This document shows positions 35,718-46,668 of a DNA stretch of 64,000 nt, one piece after another. The translations under genes and the position numbers were made by a program. The notes beneath the pieces were generated by a model. It did not search any database and was not told where the DNA came from. It saw only the letters and a program-made list of their open reading frames with translations. The stretch is from positions 18,749-82,748 of the forward strand of contig CAHIKZ030003506.1 in the NCBI GenBank assembly GCA_903632075.3, read 5' to 3'. The DNA is from Acanthosepion pharaonis (taxonomy: Eukaryota > Mollusca > Cephalopoda > Sepiida > Sepiidae). Every line of letters begins with the position of its first letter. Within the stretch, counting starts at the first letter, position 1.

Positions 35718-35875
35718 AGCCAATTTGGACTCAAAACCAGCACTAAAGAATTATCTATTAAACAAAAAAATTTAATCAAAATCAGATGAAAACTATGGAA
35801 ACGCATAAAAAACATCTGATTACGTGCACACACACACATTTTGAGAATTATAGATGTAGATAATTAATTATATGT
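35718..35875 (+). repeat. Dispersed repeat with CA tail, copy 1
   Basis: Shares CAATTTGGACTCAAAA, GAATTATCTAT, AATCAGATGAAAACT and an ACACACACATTTTGA-AATTATA end with 36165-36310 in the same orientation. It looks like the 3' end of a retroposon that terminates in a CA microsatellite plus a TTTTGA(G/A)AATTATA tail. Confidence 0.65.
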
Positions 35876-35879
35876 GAAA

Positions 35880-35880
<1 letters not shown>

Positions 35881-35926
<46 letters not shown>

Positions 35927-35938
35927 AATATATATATT
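35881..35938. repeat. (GT)n(TA)n(TG)n microsatellite
   Basis: Direct continuation of the repeat tail on its left. A GT run, a TA run and a TG run in series. Confidence 0.93.
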
Positions 35939-36164
35939 ATTATTTATATATTATATGCACGGTACTTATTAGAAAGCCCTCAATATCAGAGACAGAGCTA
36001 ACATATATAAATTTAACTGTATAATAATAAATAATGTTATTGTAATAATTTAAACTATTTTTATTAAAGTTTTTATGAAAGATATATATCCACGAACAGA
36101 TAGTAAATAGTAAAACAATGCTGAGAGTTATAATGGACAGGAAGTAGTGGAGAGCCATTGTTGC

Positions 36165-36310
36165 CAACAATTTGGACTCAAAATTGGCACTGAAGAATTA
36201 TCTATCAAAAGAAAATTTAATTGAAATCGGATGAAAACTGGAAACACATAAACAACATCTGATCTCACATACATACACACACACATTTTGAAAATTATAT
36301 ATATATTTAT

Positions 36311-36342
<32 letters not shown>

Positions 36343-36344
36343 TG
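36165..36344 (+). repeat. Dispersed repeat with CA/TA tail, copy 2
   Basis: Second copy of the repeat at 35718-35875, about 450 bases away. It is followed by the same CA block, TTTTGAAAATTATA and an extended TA microsatellite (36298-36344). Two copies so close together suggest local duplication or repeated insertion at microsatellites. Confidence 0.65.
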
Positions 36345-36394
36345 GTAGAGTTGTCCACTGCAACCAGAAATAATCATTAAAAAAAAAAAATTTT

Positions 36395-36610
36395 TTCATA
36401 TTTCTAAAAAAGTTTTCTTCAGACTATAATGTCCTTTATATATATTATTTATAAAAGCAATAAAAAGCTTATCTAATTAATGACATAGTTTTATTGCAGT
36501 CTTTATTTTATGATTTGGAGCAGATTTTCAGGAACTGTGTTTGAAAAGAAAAAAAATGGATGATTTCCATTCTCTATTAGGTACCTCCACTAATTCAGTA
36601 TACCTAAGGT
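36395..36610 (+). repeat. Partial copy 3 of the 1.2-kb dispersed repeat
   Basis: Matches 37440-37620 very closely: AAGCTTATCTAATTAATG, CATAGTTTTATTGCAGT, ATGATTTGGAGCAGATTTTC and GGAACTGTGTTTGAAAAG are shared. It also matches 11290-11460 in diverged form. It is much closer to the 37.4-kb block than to the 11.3-kb one, so it probably arose by local duplication. Confidence 0.8.
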
Positions 36611-36804
36611 TTAAAATGAATTTTCATAAATGATAAAGCTTTATTGAACAGCTAAAGTATTAAATTTACTATTTCCAGTAAACAAAATACTCTGGCATAT
36701 TTCAAACAGAAATATTGATTGGAATCAATTTTTTTTTTTATTATTTTTTCTAAAAGAGTTGATTAGGGCACTTTCTTTAGACTTCTTTCATTGCAATGTA
36801 ATTA

Positions 36805-38110
36805 AATCTTCCAAAAATAAAATATATTTTTCTGAAACTTTATTTGAGGAATATTAACTGATTTAAAGTATAATTAATCTTATTTGAAAAAATATTACTT
36901 ACTTTAAGTTGAAAATAACAGAGAAATGCATTTTTAAAACAAATAGTAGCAGTGATTTACATGCTTTTTACCACCTGTCAATCACTTTAACAAGGTGTTG
37001 ACAGTTTTATGGTTGTTCTACGGAGACTTTATCTGTTAAAACATTATTTAAGAAAATGACAGGTGAATGCTTTTTATATAATTTTTAAGTAGTCAGTAAT
37101 CTTAAAAATGTTGGAAATATTCTTTGTAACCTAATATTAGGAATGTTGACTTTAAATTTACTTAGTCATCAATATTATTTTCTGATAATGTCAGGTATGG
37201 TCATCCATACTTTCAAAATGGGTGCAATTATATATATATATATATAAAAACTATAAAAAATTATTTTTAAAATCTTGGTGTGTGATGATTTGTATTAAAC
37301 TTTTCAATTTTTGCTTAGTAAATATAGTCTTCACTTAATAACTTAATAACCTAACGAAGAGGAAGTTTTGAAGAATTTTTAAGATTCTTGAAACTTTATA
37401 AATTATTATAATTAAAAAATAATTCTTGTAAAAATTCATTATTCATTGAAATTTTTTTTCTTCAAACTATAATGTCCTTAATATATATTATTTATAAAAG
37501 CAATTAGAAGCTTATCTAATTAATGTCATAGTTTTATTGCAGTTTTTATTTTATGATTTGGAGCAGATTTTCAGGAACTGTGTTTGAAAAGAAAAAAAAT
37601 GAATGATTTCCATTCTCCAAGGAGACCTGCCTTTAACTAATAAAGCAAATTTACATGATAAAATTTAATTTCTAGAGATTTCATGAAATTAAGTGGTTGG
37701 TAACAGATGTAAAATATATATTTTACCAAGATTTTCTAAAAATAATAATTTCAAAAATAAATTCATTCATTTGTGAATAAGTCTTGAAAGTTTCATTAAA
37801 ATCTGACAATTATTTGATTTTTGCAAGAATTTCTAAATTAATGTGTTATTTTACTGGAAAAAAAGGCGCTAAAATTTCCATAGTCAGCTCTGTTACACTG
37901 TTGGTGCATAAAAAGACAAGATTTTAACCAAAATTTTGAACATGTTAAAAAAGGAGTAAAAATTTTTAAAAATAATTAAAAATACTTTGGTCTTTAATCT
38001 TAATAATAATAAATATTTTGGCAATAAAACTTTGTTTTTATTAAGTTTGGGGCCTTTTTTCATCATGCTATGCTCTTTTTTTCAGTGAATTAGTGGAGGT
38101 AACCTACTAC
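36805..38110 (+). repeat. Diverged 1.2-kb dispersed repeat, copy 2
   Basis: Collinear with 10655-11900 in the same orientation. Within it, 37440-37620 is nearly identical to 36395-36610. There is no open frame above background. A small TA run (37230-37246) interrupts it. Confidence 0.7.
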
Positions 38111-38369
38111 AGAATAAACATTCCATATCATAAATATTAAAAAAAATAAAGTATGAAAAAAGAAATTAAAAAAATTAGGAATTAAAGACATTTAATTTAA
38201 AGAAATTAAATTAGGAATTAAAGAAATTTTTTTTTTCATCTTTTTTACCTTTTAAGAAATTGTGGTATGAGCAAAATATTATTGTTTTTTTATTTGGCTT
38301 TTGTAAAAAGATCAACTCATAATGAATTTACATGGTAAACTGGATGTTGATCAGCTTTTATGAAAAATT

Positions 38370-38429
38370 AATTAAGCAATCCAGATCACAAATATATTGA
38401 AATATATTTGTGATCTGGATTGCTTAATT
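38370..38429. repeat. Perfect 29-bp palindromic hairpin
   Basis: The left arm, starting AATTAAGCAATCCAGATCAC (38370-38398), and the right arm, ending GATCTGGATTGCTTAATT (38401-38429), are exact reverse complements separated only by GA. The arms are complex sequence, not dinucleotide repeats. Confidence 0.92.
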
Positions 38430-38489
38430 TATAATAATAAAAAAAAAAAAAAAAAATTTTTAGTCACTAAGCCTATTGTAAACTATCAG

Positions 38490-38522
<33 letters not shown>
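38490..38522. repeat. (TA)n microsatellite
   Basis: A pure TA run shortly downstream of the 29-bp hairpin. Confidence 0.93.
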
Positions 38523-38524
<2 letters not shown>

Positions 38525-38869
38525 AAATAAAACAGACCAAAATTTTAAGGTTCCATGAACAAAATTATTTCGTTAAGCCCTTTTAAAAAGAACTGCGGAT
38601 CATCAGACTTTATGGAACCTAAAAGTGGTCTTTTTTATTTAAATTATTTGCTCTGGATTTACATTGAGCTCTCTGGATTTTATCCTCCTTGGGTCTACCC
38701 ATATGGATTACCTAGTTTTTCATAAACTATATATATATATATAATATTTTAGCAAAATTGTATCTTATCTCATTCCTTTTCTAATTTTTATTTTAGCTGT
38801 CTTTTTGCATACATTTTATGTCTCAGCTTCTGTCATTTTTCAAAACTAAAACATAGCTTTAAAAGTGCT

Positions 38870-39225
38870 TTTTTATAAATACTTTCATGGCAATTGTTAT
38901 GGTAATTTTTTTCTTTGGTAAAAACTTATAAATTTAAAGTGGAGTACTAGGGATTTTTAAGCTCCTATCATTTTACTTTTGAAATTGCTAGATGTTTTAA
39001 GCTCTATGCTAATAGTTTCTTCTAAACACTTCTCAATATTCCTTTTTTTCCTGACAACTACACTCTTCAAAAAACATGACATCAATTGTTATCTTGTCTC
39101 CTTGAATCCTGATCTTTTACCTTCCTCTCTCTCAACATTTTCTCATTTTTTTTTTTTTTTTAACTTTCTTTAACCCCTTGTGACTTTATTGCCTTGTTTG
39201 CAGTGAAATGATTAAAAAAAATTAA
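38870..39225 (+). pseudogene. 5'-truncated 3' end of the 18.5-kb LINE family
   Basis: Aligns with 21735-22125: AAATACTTTCATGG, a diverged version of the ACTAGATTGG block, CTATTCTAACAGTTTCTTCT versus CTATGCTAATAGTTTCTTCT, and the tail AACCCCTTG(TG/CG)...GGCTTTATTGCCTTG, ending in an A-run after GAAATGATTAAAAAAA. It has a 5'-truncated retroposed structure. A 24-base class T-run lies inside the tail. Confidence 0.8.
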
Positions 39226-39229
39226 TGTA

Positions 39230-40132
39230 TACTATAGAATATTAACTGAAAAAAAAAATTACAAATTTTATATTCCCTAACCATAAAATTTAAAAAATCC
39301 AAAACTTGATAAAATTTTCTTCAATGTTGATGCCGTTTTAAATGTATTCACCAACTGATGACATTTAACCAATGACAAATCTCACTGTGATGTTATAAAG
39401 TACATATAGTAGAACACTGGTATTGACAGTGAACAGATGTCTTTAAAAAAACACAAGGAAAGTGATGATTTATTTATTCATTTACTCTTTTTATTATACT
39501 ATTATATTGTATATTTATTATTTTTATTTATTATTAAAACACATATTTACTATTATGGTTACTATTTGTTTATTCTTTAGGTTAATTGGTATTCACCACT
39601 TGTCTTTTAAAAAATAATTGTAAATAATCATTTGGTGGGCTTATTTTATTACATATTTACCAACTTATATATTTCACATGAATGATCAAGCTTTGTTTAT
39701 GCTTTAACATATTTTTTTTTAGGAAAAGAACATAGTTTTGAATTTTTAAGAGGCATCTCAAATCCTAATATGTATTTTCTAATGTTTATTTTTCCTATTA
39801 TGTATAGTCAATCATTTTCTATTACATTTAAACAATTTTTTTAATAATAATAATAATTAGTATTGTAAATATTTAGTCATTATTTTTTTATTATTATTTA
39901 TTTTTATTATTTATCATTTAAACTATTGTAGTAATAATTATAGTTATATTTGACAACTGTTTACACTGTCCTGTGACAAAAAAAATAAAATCTGTTCATT
40001 GCCTCTGACACCAAATTATGCAGGCAACTTCATGTATAGTGGTTCTGAGGTTCTTACCTGTGTGGAATTCAGCCAATACACATGAAAAACCTAAATTTCA
40101 CTGATGCTCCTCTATTATATTTTAAGTAAGTA
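39230..40132. other. AT-rich non-coding interval
   Basis: Poly-A/T-rich, with ATT/AAT trinucleotide-like stretches near 39480-39540 and 39845-39920. No coding or repeat assignment was made. Confidence 0.4.
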
Positions 40133-40384
40133 GCTTCTGATCCTGTCAAGTGGAGAAGTGTGTACATAAAAGGCATAACTTTTGAGAGGTTGAATATCCA
40201 TGTATTACAAGACAGAACACAGCTCTAACATTCCTGCAGCTTTCATGAAGAGTGCTATTCCTTGTCCTATATGTGGAATGTTATTTGGGTCTTAAGCTGG
40301 TCTTTGAAGGCACAAACATAAGTAGGGCAACAAGGATAAACATGCTGTTGAATCTGATTCATCAAAAATGACAGTCTATCATTT
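40133..40384 (+). repeat. Unclassified dispersed repeat, copy 2 (copy 1 at 8096-8375)
   Basis: Diverged second copy of the 8.1-kb repeat, with indels. It ends at TATCATTTTATATATA, passing straight into a TA microsatellite (40385-40408). Copy 1 likewise ends at TTATCATATATAT. Confidence 0.6.
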
Positions 40385-40411
40385 TATATATATATATATA
40401 TATATATAGTT

Positions 40412-40465
40412 TTTATTCAAATTTATAACATATACATGTTATAACATCACTACAAAACTGCTGGT
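40412..40465. repeat. Left member of a distant inverted pair (right member 43376-43425)
   Basis: ATTCAAATTTATAACAT followed by GTTATAACATCACTACAAAA is found as its reverse complement at 43376-43425 (TTTTGTAGTGATCTTATAAC followed by ATGTTATAAATTTGAA). The pair brackets about 3 kb, including the Tc1 element, and may be the termini of an older element. Confidence 0.55.
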
Positions 40466-40899
40466 GTCTTATCAAGTGATGATGTTGAATGGAAAATATA
40501 TGATTTTAAAGCCAACCAATGTAGGGGAAAACTTTGTTACATAACCTATGATGGCCAATCAGAATACAAGTATATGGTAATTAAAATAACACAACATCTG
40601 GCATCAGTAGTAACTATTAGTGCATTAAAATTAAGATAATTAGATTAAATTAAATTAGAAATCTATATAAAAATTAAACTTAAGTTAACAGTTGAATTTC
40701 AAATTTTAAAGATAACCAAGCATCAAGTTTAATAGTATTTAACAATTATTCAGAAATGAAACCAGGAGAAAAATATATATAAATTATTATTGTTTGCAAA
40801 GTGCCAATTTATCAGTGAACTTAGATGCTAATGAAAAAAGTATCACCAATTAAAAATATTTACACAACATTTGATTTTGAAGTCAGAATTCAAATAAGC

Positions 40900-41611
40900 T
40901 CTTAGGGGGAAGGAATTTTTCAAATGACAGGACAAACACATATGCATAATAATACACAAACATGTATAAGTAAAGGCAGGTAAACATGAGCACACAAATA
41001 CAGGCAAGTATATTCACACAGAAAATAGAGGAAGGAAAAATATTATACACACACATAAGAAAAATAGAAAAAGAATAAAAATAGAGACATATAAAAACAT
41101 ACAAAAGATAATTTTTTCAGATATGTATATACATGTAAAAAGCATATACAAGTAATCACACACACATACAAATATACGAATAATCAGACTCACCAAAATC
41201 CAATTTTGATAAATAAAATCGAAATTACAAACCAACCATCAATATTTATACATGCACAAACATACATACATATCAGGTATATAGAGGATCAAATAAAAAA
41301 AGGGAGTGTATATACATGCATATGCATAGATATATGTATTTGAAATACACATATTGGGCTATAAACAAAACAACAGAAAAAAGACATATGTATGCACACA
41401 CATATATACACACACGTAAACATACATATGCATAAAGACAAACAGCCAAACTCACGTGTATAAACAAAAATATACACAAACCCCCACATATATATATATA
41501 CACACATATACACATACCCACACACACACATATATATACATACATACACATGCACAAATATATGTACATATCTATACACACACATATAAACAGAAATAAA
41601 ACAACCACACA
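40900..41611. repeat. CA/TA-rich cryptic simple sequence
   Basis: About 700 bases dominated on the plus strand by ACA, CATA and ATACACA words, densest at 41380-41600. It generates long Tyr/Val/Cys-rich frames on the minus strand (up to 123 codons), which are artefacts of the composition. Confidence 0.75.
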
Positions 41612-41613
41612 TA

Positions 41614-41835
41614 CAGTCAACAATGAAATTATTTGTACACCCATCAGTTTTGAAAATTTTTATCCATTTCTCAGGATCTAATGCCCGTATGATGCCAGAT
41701 TTGTTATATGTTAATAATCAAAAAAAGGAATATAAAACTCAATTTTCAAAACAGTAAGTTAAATACAACAAATTTGACAGGCAAATTATGCAAAATAGGA
41801 AAAGACAAAATTATTCACACAGTAGAAAATATCAT
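41614..41835 (+). repeat. Left inverted repeat of the Tc1-like element
   Basis: Matches the reverse complement of about 42964-43185, including GAAATTATTTGTACACCCAT, ATTTCTCAG and ACAAATTTGACAGGCAAATT. The length of about 220 bases far exceeds the usual short Tc1 TIR. Confidence 0.9.
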
Positions 41836-41999
41836 TTTAAATTGATTGATTCGCAAAAGTATAAGTAATTTACATAATTATTTTATCAATGAAGACTTCT
41901 AGACTATTTTTTCTGTAGAATATTTGTGATAATTCCAGCAAAGAACATTACATGGTGCATAGAATGTCACCATTGTTATTCTTATGTTAACAACACGAT

Positions 42000-42800
42000 G
42001 AGGAAGACAAAGGAACTTAGCATTGACTTGAGACAGAGAATTATTAATTTACACAAGTCGGGAAATAGCTACAATACTATTTAAAACAAGTTAGCTATTC
42101 CTAGATCTATGGTACCATCTGTTTTAAAGAAGTTTAAATAGTGTGGCTTGACATAGAAGAAAACCCAAATTGTCACTGAGAACTGCACGAAAACAGTGTC
42201 GCAAGGTTAATATAAACTCGAGTTGTTTTGAAAGACATCACCAAAAGTGTAAGTACTCACACAATACAACGTTGCTTCAATAGAAACAGGTTGTATGGAA
42301 ATCAACCATGACAAACCCCTCTTCACAAACCATGTCACATTGTTGCTCAGTTTAATTTTGCCAAAATGTTATTGGACAAAGAAAATTGTTTTGAGGAACA
42401 AGTACTATGGAGTGATGAAACAAAAAATTGAGCTTTTTGGAAATAATGATGTACAGAAGACTTGGTGAGGCTTTCTTCCCAAACACAGTGGCAACATTAA
42501 AACATGGAGGTGGCTTGATGAAATTTTGGGGTTGTTTTAGCTCAAAGGGGACTGGACAATTGCAATGAGAGGAATAATTATATCTACAGACTATATCAAA
42601 ATTCTGGATGAAATTCTGCAACTAACAATGCAAAATATTCATTTAGGTCAGCAATTTACTTACAGCTAGATAATGAGCCCAAACATATGTCTAAATCAGT
42701 GACTGCATGGTTTCAGAAAAAGATGATTACCGTTCTGCCTTCAATGAGTCCTGACTTGAATCCTATCGAAAATCTTTGGCAAGAATTGAAAGTTTGAATA
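42000..42800 (+). pseudogene. Tc1-type DDE transposase, frame-broken
   Basis: The N-terminal DNA-binding part reads KTKELSIDLRQRIINLHKSG near 42007-42065, a typical Tc1 helix-turn-helix start. Next comes IPRSMVPSVLKKFK near 42105. The three catalytic blocks are all visible in different frames: LWSDETK (about 42405), LQLDNEPKHMSKS (about 42662) and SPDLNPIENLWQELKV (about 42750). The spacing from the second Asp to the Glu fits the DD34E layout. At least several stops and frameshifts separate them, so no active enzyme is encoded. The ORF lies between the inverted repeats as expected. Confidence 0.9.
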
Positions 42801-42963
42801 AATTGTCGGTCATCAAAAAACCTTCAGGAAATAGAATGTGTAACTATAAAGAATGGAAGAAAATCCCAGAAAAGACGTGTTCAAATATCATCAGAAACTT
42901 TAGGAAACGATTGTAGCAAGTTATAAAGACGAGAGGCCATGCTATTGACTATTAATATTGTGA

Positions 42964-43185
42964 AAATTTTCATACTGTTTTAATAATTTTATCTTTTCCT
43001 ATTTGGCATAATTTGCCTGTCAAATTTGTTGTATTTAACCTACTGTTCTGAAAATTGTGTTTTATATTCCTTTTTTTGTACTTATTAACATATAAAAAAA
43101 CCGGCATCATATGGACTTTAGATTCTGAGAAATGGATAAAAATATTTGAAATTGATGGGTGTACAAATAATTTCATTGTTGACTG
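42964..43185 (-). repeat. Right inverted repeat of the Tc1-like element
   Basis: Reverse complement of the left arm at 41614-41835, with scattered substitutions. The outer 33 bases are identical to the left end. Confidence 0.9.
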
Positions 43186-43375
43186 TACATAAATATGTAC
43201 ATGTAGACATAGATAACAATTTGGGATTCTGAGTCCATACAAAATAAAAATTCATTATGAAATGCTAAATAAACATTAACTATCTATGCCAAAGATTAAA
43301 TCGCTAGCAAATAAAGGTAGGTAATAATTAATGTTGGTGGTCAGATTACAATAAAAATATATAAATAAATAAAAT

Positions 43376-43425
43376 TGCAACTTTTGTAGTGATCTTATAA
43401 CATGTTATAAATTTGAACAAATACT
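43376..43425. repeat. Right member of a distant inverted pair
   Basis: Reverse complement of 40412-40465; see that entry. It lies 190 bases beyond the Tc1 element's right end. Confidence 0.55.
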
Positions 43426-43439
43426 ATTAGTTCTACATG

Positions 43440-44175
43440 GTATTAAGCACTCCTTTAAGAATGGTGTTTTTGGTTATTGGAATTTTATTCCATGTGTACC
43501 AACCCTGTACTTATATATAACATTATATGACATTTCTACTTGCAGTGAGTGTCAAAAAAAAATGTGCCTCAGTCGGTACACTAAAACATTGAAAGTTCAC
43601 CAAAATATTACTGTAACACCTACTACAAGAGGTACCTAACATTGCCACATCTCTACAAGAGAGCGTAAGTCTTTAACAGGAATAAAAAGCTACATCTGTG
43701 GTGCAACCAGTATTTGTGGATCAATCAAGCAATGATATTACTTGGAATCAAATCACACACACACACACACATATATATATATAAAATATGTGTATGTGTG
43801 TACAAAAAATGTAATGATGGAAATATTTCTGTATAGTTTGAAGGTGTATGTGACACTTAAAACTTTCACTCAGCCAAGTTTAAATAAGCATTACAATTAA
43901 ACATTATGTATCTTTTATTGTTGATTTGTTTTAAGGAAATAAAGTGTGCACAATGTATTTAAGAACATATCTTCAGTAGACCATAGATAGAAGATAACCC
44001 AACATTACTTGGTATGCACCAAATTTTAATATTTCTTGTTTCTCTTTCCAACATATCAAATGAATTAACAAAGCAGTTTCATATCTGGGACTGCCTTGAT
44101 GACATATTTGTGGTACTAGGTGCTAAACATAATGAGTTGGAGATAGCTAGCTTTTTGAAAATGACCAAGTGTTAA
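43440..44175. other. Non-coding interval with a CA/TA microsatellite
   Basis: Contains a (CA)n(TA)n run at 43754-43783 and a weak repeat match near 43810-43880. No coding motif was recognised. Confidence 0.4.
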
Positions 44176-44179
44176 ATGT

Positions 44180-44999
44180 TAGGAATCAGCTGGAGACTTC
44201 TGACAGTCATATCATCCATGACCAAGGGAAAAAACATTCTATGTGGTCAAATATCATAAGGATGGCTGAATTTATCCAGCAGGTCTACAATATCATCAAC
44301 AACAAATTCCACTGAGTCAATAAAGGTCAATGCCAAGGAGCTATCAGATGTGTGATGCACTGGGACATTAGGCACAAGTTCTACATGATAGTAGTTCATA
44401 TTTGCCAAGACCCAGGATAACCATGGGATCCTATTGAAAACACTTGTGGAACAAGCACACTGAAGAGCTTGGCATGATCTAGTTCTTCTCTGAAGAGAAC
44501 AACTTCAACCAGATGAACATGAAGAATTACTGCAGATACCATGAAGGTGCTCTTGATAATTCATCCATTATGGTTAACATAAGTAGTGAGGGTCATGTCA
44601 TGTTGCCCATCTTCTCACAGTGCCTTTGGATCACTGCCAACATCAATGTGCTAGACACAGTAGTCAAACTCTGTATTGAGGCAGTGATACAGGAGAAGCT
44701 GTACATATTTCAACTATACTCTGCTTCCTCTCACATGACCTGGAAGTGACTGACCAAGAACTTTCATGATGTTGTCCCCAACATGTGTTTTTTTAAAGTT
44801 TTCTAAATGGACTACTTTGTCAAGGCTATCACTGCAAGAGAACCATCCAGCAGCCCACAATACCAAGGACTCACTGAAGGCTATCATCATGAAAATGATG
44901 GCTCACATGAATAAGAACCACCTGATCCAGGCAGGCAGTAGCTGCCAGCGCAGCAAAAAGGCCATTCCCAAGGCTAAAAGTGGTTTTATTGAATAATCT
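44180..44999 (+). pseudogene. Mariner transposase relic
   Basis: Fragments follow mariner order. RMAEFIQQVYNIINN (about 44260-44305) and MHWDIRHKFYMI (about 44355-44390) resemble the region before the catalytic core. FFSEENNF near 44490 is the first catalytic block, with the usual Asp of 'FFSDEKNF' read as Glu. A 78-codon frame has SSIMVNISSEGHVMLP and INVLDTVVKLCIEAVIQ. The second catalytic block is degraded to QLYSASSHMTWK. The final frame has HNTKDSLKAIIMKMMAHMNK and ends SGFIE at a stop (about 44997). Terminal repeats were not identified. It is a separate mariner lineage from the 8.8-kb and 20.6-kb copies. Confidence 0.85.
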
Positions 45000-45690
45000 T
45001 TTTGTTTTCTAAGTTGAAAATGTATACAATTTTTTATTTTTTTCTGTTGAATCTTTTTGTTTTTCTTTATACTTTGTCCTCAATTACCTGGCACACTCTA
45101 TTTTCCACAAATTTTAATTTATTCTTTTTACTCTTAACAGACAAAACATATTTCTCCTGCAGTTGAACATTATTAAAGAGCATAAACTTTTTAACTTTTT
45201 GCATTTAATTCTTTTAGGTGTTTTTTTTTTTTTCACTTTGTTCAAAATATATTTAATCTTGTAAAGTAGGTATGTAACTGAAACTTGATGTAAAAGTATT
45301 TTATTTTGTCAAAATTTTTCATTCATAAAGTTTTTCTATGGCTACCTTTCAAGTAAATTCTGTATTCCATCATAAAAGAACAATTTAGATTTTGATTGGG
45401 TAAATTATTTAAGGAATATTTTGATATCCCACTGGAACCACTAACCAGACAAGTGATGTTGCATAGCAGAAAATAACTGAAATGATAGTTTAAAAACTAT
45501 GCAGCATGCAGAAGAACTTCCCATGCCAGCTCCATGATCATTTGTTGCAAATTCAAGTGGAAATAATGTATTATAAAATAATTTAGTGTTCAGATAGAAT
45601 TAAACTATAAAAGGCTGTTTTAATCTTTTAATTTTTTTGTAATGTTTCAGAACCATTTTCTATAGAATTGCAAGATGTCTTTATAATAAC
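45000..45690. other. AT-rich non-coding interval
   Basis: No motif was recognised. It may include the 3' terminal region of the mariner on its left. Confidence 0.4.
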
Positions 45691-45719
45691 TCCCAAGTAA
45701 GAAAAATGATCATTGTTAA

Positions 45720-46391
45720 TGTCATTCTTCTTCTTTATGTATCATGTCCTCCTCAGAACATAGGTGATCATGACTCACCACAACTTTCTGTTATTTGTAG
45801 CTCTTAAAAAATTTTGTCTTTTTGTTATTTCTCCTAAACCCTGTTGGGCCATCCATTTATTCAAGCACACTAAGTATGTTTTGAATTGTTTTCCAACTGT
45901 TTTCTCTTGCCATTAATCTGTCCTGTAAGCCCTCCATCCTCATTATGTGCCCTAGAAATTTCAGCTATCTCTTCCTAATGTTTAGTTTAAGTTTCCTTTT
46001 CGTTTACATTTTCTCTAAAACTTCATTGTTGGTCATGTGCTCGGTCCATGGTATCCTCAGCATCCTTCTGTAGAATCACATTTCTGTTGCTTCAAGTCTC
46101 TTCTTCATCTTTGAGGAGATTGTCCAGCAATCACTGCCATACAGGAAAATAGATATCCTGTAACAGTTCAGTACTCTTTTCATTGTTTCTAGCAATTTTT
46201 TTTTATTTTTTAATACTCTGTTTAGTTTTTTTGAAGGTGTCTTTGGATTTCAGTGTTGCACTTTCCATACTCTGTTAAAATGCTTACTATATATATTAAA
46301 TTGATTGTACTTGTTTGATTTGATATCTCCAATTTCAATTTGCACTTTGAGCTCATCCTTTTGCTAACAAACATGCATTCTGTTTAAAGTT
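45720..46391 (-). pseudogene. LINE C-terminal region (3' of the solo LTR in element sense)
   Basis: Minus-strand LINE sequence. Reading from about 46160 downwards gives YGSDCWTISSKMKKRLEATE, MWFYRRMLRIPWTEHMTNNE, RKLKLNIRKR and FLGHIMRMEGLQD. This is a conserved C-terminal stretch of a widespread endonuclease/reverse transcriptase LINE family. The coding end is near 45730, where CATGATACATAAAGAAGAAG lies on the minus strand. The frame is broken at several places. The same family occurs on the plus strand at 60.9-61.65 kb. Confidence 0.85.
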
Positions 46392-46668
46392 TGTTATATC
46401 TCGTCGCCAGTCATTATATCTCACAAAAAGATATAATAACAAAGTAAACCCGAGTGGTGGTTTAAATAATAATACTTTATATCGGAATGTAGGAATGTCA
46501 AAATACAGAGACAGAGTAGGAGTAAGCTAACCGAATGGTGTAGTCAACGAAGACCTTTGTTGTCGCTCTCTGTTGTCGATCCTGGACTGTTTACTGTGGT
46601 CGAACTTTATCGGCCACCGGAACGTCCATTTATGGTGAATGGGGAAGTCAGGTTATTTCATCACAACA
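46392..46668. mobile_element. Solo LTR with 5-bp target-site duplication
   Basis: A 277-bp insert in the LINE. It starts TGTTATATCTCG and ends TTCATCACAACA, giving the canonical TG...CA ends with TGTT/AACA complementarity. It is flanked by identical AAGTT on both sides (46387-46391 and 46669-46673). It is GC-richer than its surroundings and has no internal region, so it looks like an LTR left after recombination between two LTRs. Orientation was not decided. It does not match the LTRs at 22.9 or 48.7 kb. Confidence 0.87.

Larger units (their letters stand above)
41614..43185 (+). mobile_element. Tc1-like element with long inverted repeats
   Basis: A complete-ended element of 1572 bp. The left end reads CAGTCAACAATGAAATTATT from 41614; the right end is its exact complement to 43185. 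TA is present immediately outside both ends (41612-41613 and 43186-43187), the expected Tc1 target duplication. The inverted repeats extend about 220 bases on each side with few mismatches, as in the IR/DR group of Tc1 elements. Between them lies a single decayed transposase. Confidence 0.92.

Noticed and set aside
41273..41644. Long minus-strand frames rich in Tyr, Val, Cys and Ile (up to 123 codons)
   Set aside because: They are produced by the CA/TA-rich simple sequence, which yields open frames in several phases. There is no domain and no splice context.
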